The notes under the pieces were generated by a model. It saw nothing but the letters and a program-made list of their open reading frames with translations. It searched no databases and was not told the origin of the DNA. A program made the position numbers and the translations under genes. Below are positions 63,786 through 64,000 of a stretch of 64,000 bases of DNA, piece by piece. Each line of letters starts with the position of its first letter. The stretch's first letter is position 1. The DNA comes from a virus: the IMG/VR virus record IMGVR_UViG_3300034954_001540, positions 1 through 64,000 of that record; one strand, given 5' to 3'.

Positions 63786-64000
63786 CGGCGATACTATTGA
63801 TGTCACCATTGATCTTGGGTTTGACTTATACAAGAAAGAAAGAGTTAGAGTTGCAGGCGTTGATACGCCAGAAAAAAGGACAAGGGATCTCGAAGAAAAG
63901 GAGTTAGGCATTGACGCAACCAACTGGCTCAAAGAAAAACTGGAAGGTGCCATTTCTGGTGACGATGACCTTGTTATTAGGACTGAACTTGTTGGCGGGG
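63697..64000 (+). CDS. Staphylococcal-nuclease-like (TNase) protein, 3' end cut off
   Basis: The frame is open from ATG 63697 to the window edge; in-frame ATGs at 63712 and 63721 are alternatives. 'VTEINRVLDGDTIDVTIDLG' followed by 'ERVRVAGVDTPEKRTRDLEE' carries the SNase core: DGDT with the Ca2+-binding Asp, and R-V-x-G-V-D-T-P-E with the catalytic Arg. 'GIDATNWLKEKL' is the usual following helix. Ca2+-dependent nucleases of this family cut DNA and RNA; in a phage this could aid host DNA breakdown. The C-terminal catalytic Glu/Arg segment is outside the window. It overlaps the preceding membrane gene. Confidence 0.85.
   Translation, partial: MSENHMGAMTPPSRKSCYTFRVTEINRVLDGDTIDVTIDLGFDLYKKERVRVAGVDTPEKRTRDLEEKELGIDATNWLKEKLEGAISGDDDLVIRTELVGG

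Noticed and set aside
1-64000. Search for tRNA genes, CRISPR arrays, insertion sequences and attachment sites
   Set aside because: Gaps between genes are too short for tRNAs, and no cloverleaf, regular spacer array, transposase or flanking direct repeat was seen. A tool-based scan could still find a weak case.

Overview
The window is a piece of a T4-like cyanophage genome (a marine contractile-tailed phage of Synechococcus or Prochlorococcus). Two things show this. First, there is a string of T4-type morphogenesis genes: gp25, gp6, gp8, gp13, gp14, gp15 and gp16. Second, there is a cassette of cyanobacterial photosynthesis and carbon-metabolism genes: plastocyanin, TalC-type transaldolase, plastoquinol terminal oxidase, 6-phosphogluconate dehydrogenase and glucose-6-phosphate dehydrogenase. 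Every gene I support lies on the + strand, and genes are packed with few gaps over 50 bases. No tRNA, insertion sequence, CRISPR array or integrase was seen.

Layout. 1-5,837: the end of an unidentified gene, a small coiled-coil protein, a 1,294-residue virion-type protein, a probable PAAR-like spike-tip protein and four small conserved-looking proteins. 5,838-8,415: baseplate wedge genes gp25 and gp6. 8,421-30,308: one uninterrupted 7,295-codon gene, a third of the window, built from repeated beta-rich and helical modules. 30,323-44,190: a YHYH-domain protein, a fibre ending in a cupredoxin-like domain, a Gly-rich repeat protein, the gp8 wedge protein and a 2,435-residue DUF4815 protein. 44,221-44,753: two short coiled-coil proteins and a strong intrinsic terminator. 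44,808-51,812: a 2,334-residue tail fibre. 51,819-54,711: neck and tail-completion proteins gp13, gp14, gp15 and the small terminase gp16. 54,736-58,466: a small virion-like protein, a long basic DUF3008 protein with a serine tract and three small proteins. 58,514-62,695: the metabolic cassette. 62,692-64,000: overlapping small, often membrane, proteins and the start of a staphylococcal-nuclease-like gene.

How the parts work together. The left four fifths builds the baseplate, fibres and neck. Short TAAATA-type motifs resembling the T4 late promoter (TATAAATA) sit just upstream of many structural genes, which suggests late, sigma-gp55-like transcription of several separate units. The metabolic cassette would redirect electron flow (plastocyanin, terminal oxidase) and push host carbon into the oxidative pentose phosphate pathway (zwf, gnd, talC). 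That would supply NADPH and ribose for nucleotide synthesis during infection.

The most unusual content is the giant gene and a shared set of modules that recur in it and in its neighbours: GSGY repeats, a 'GE-V-G-tSGA' module, an 'NG-Q-PG' module and a 'dEiv-Y' module. Some are inserted in, or appended to, otherwise standard T4 proteins such as gp8 and gp14. All domain and family names here come from reading the translations by eye; no search was run.
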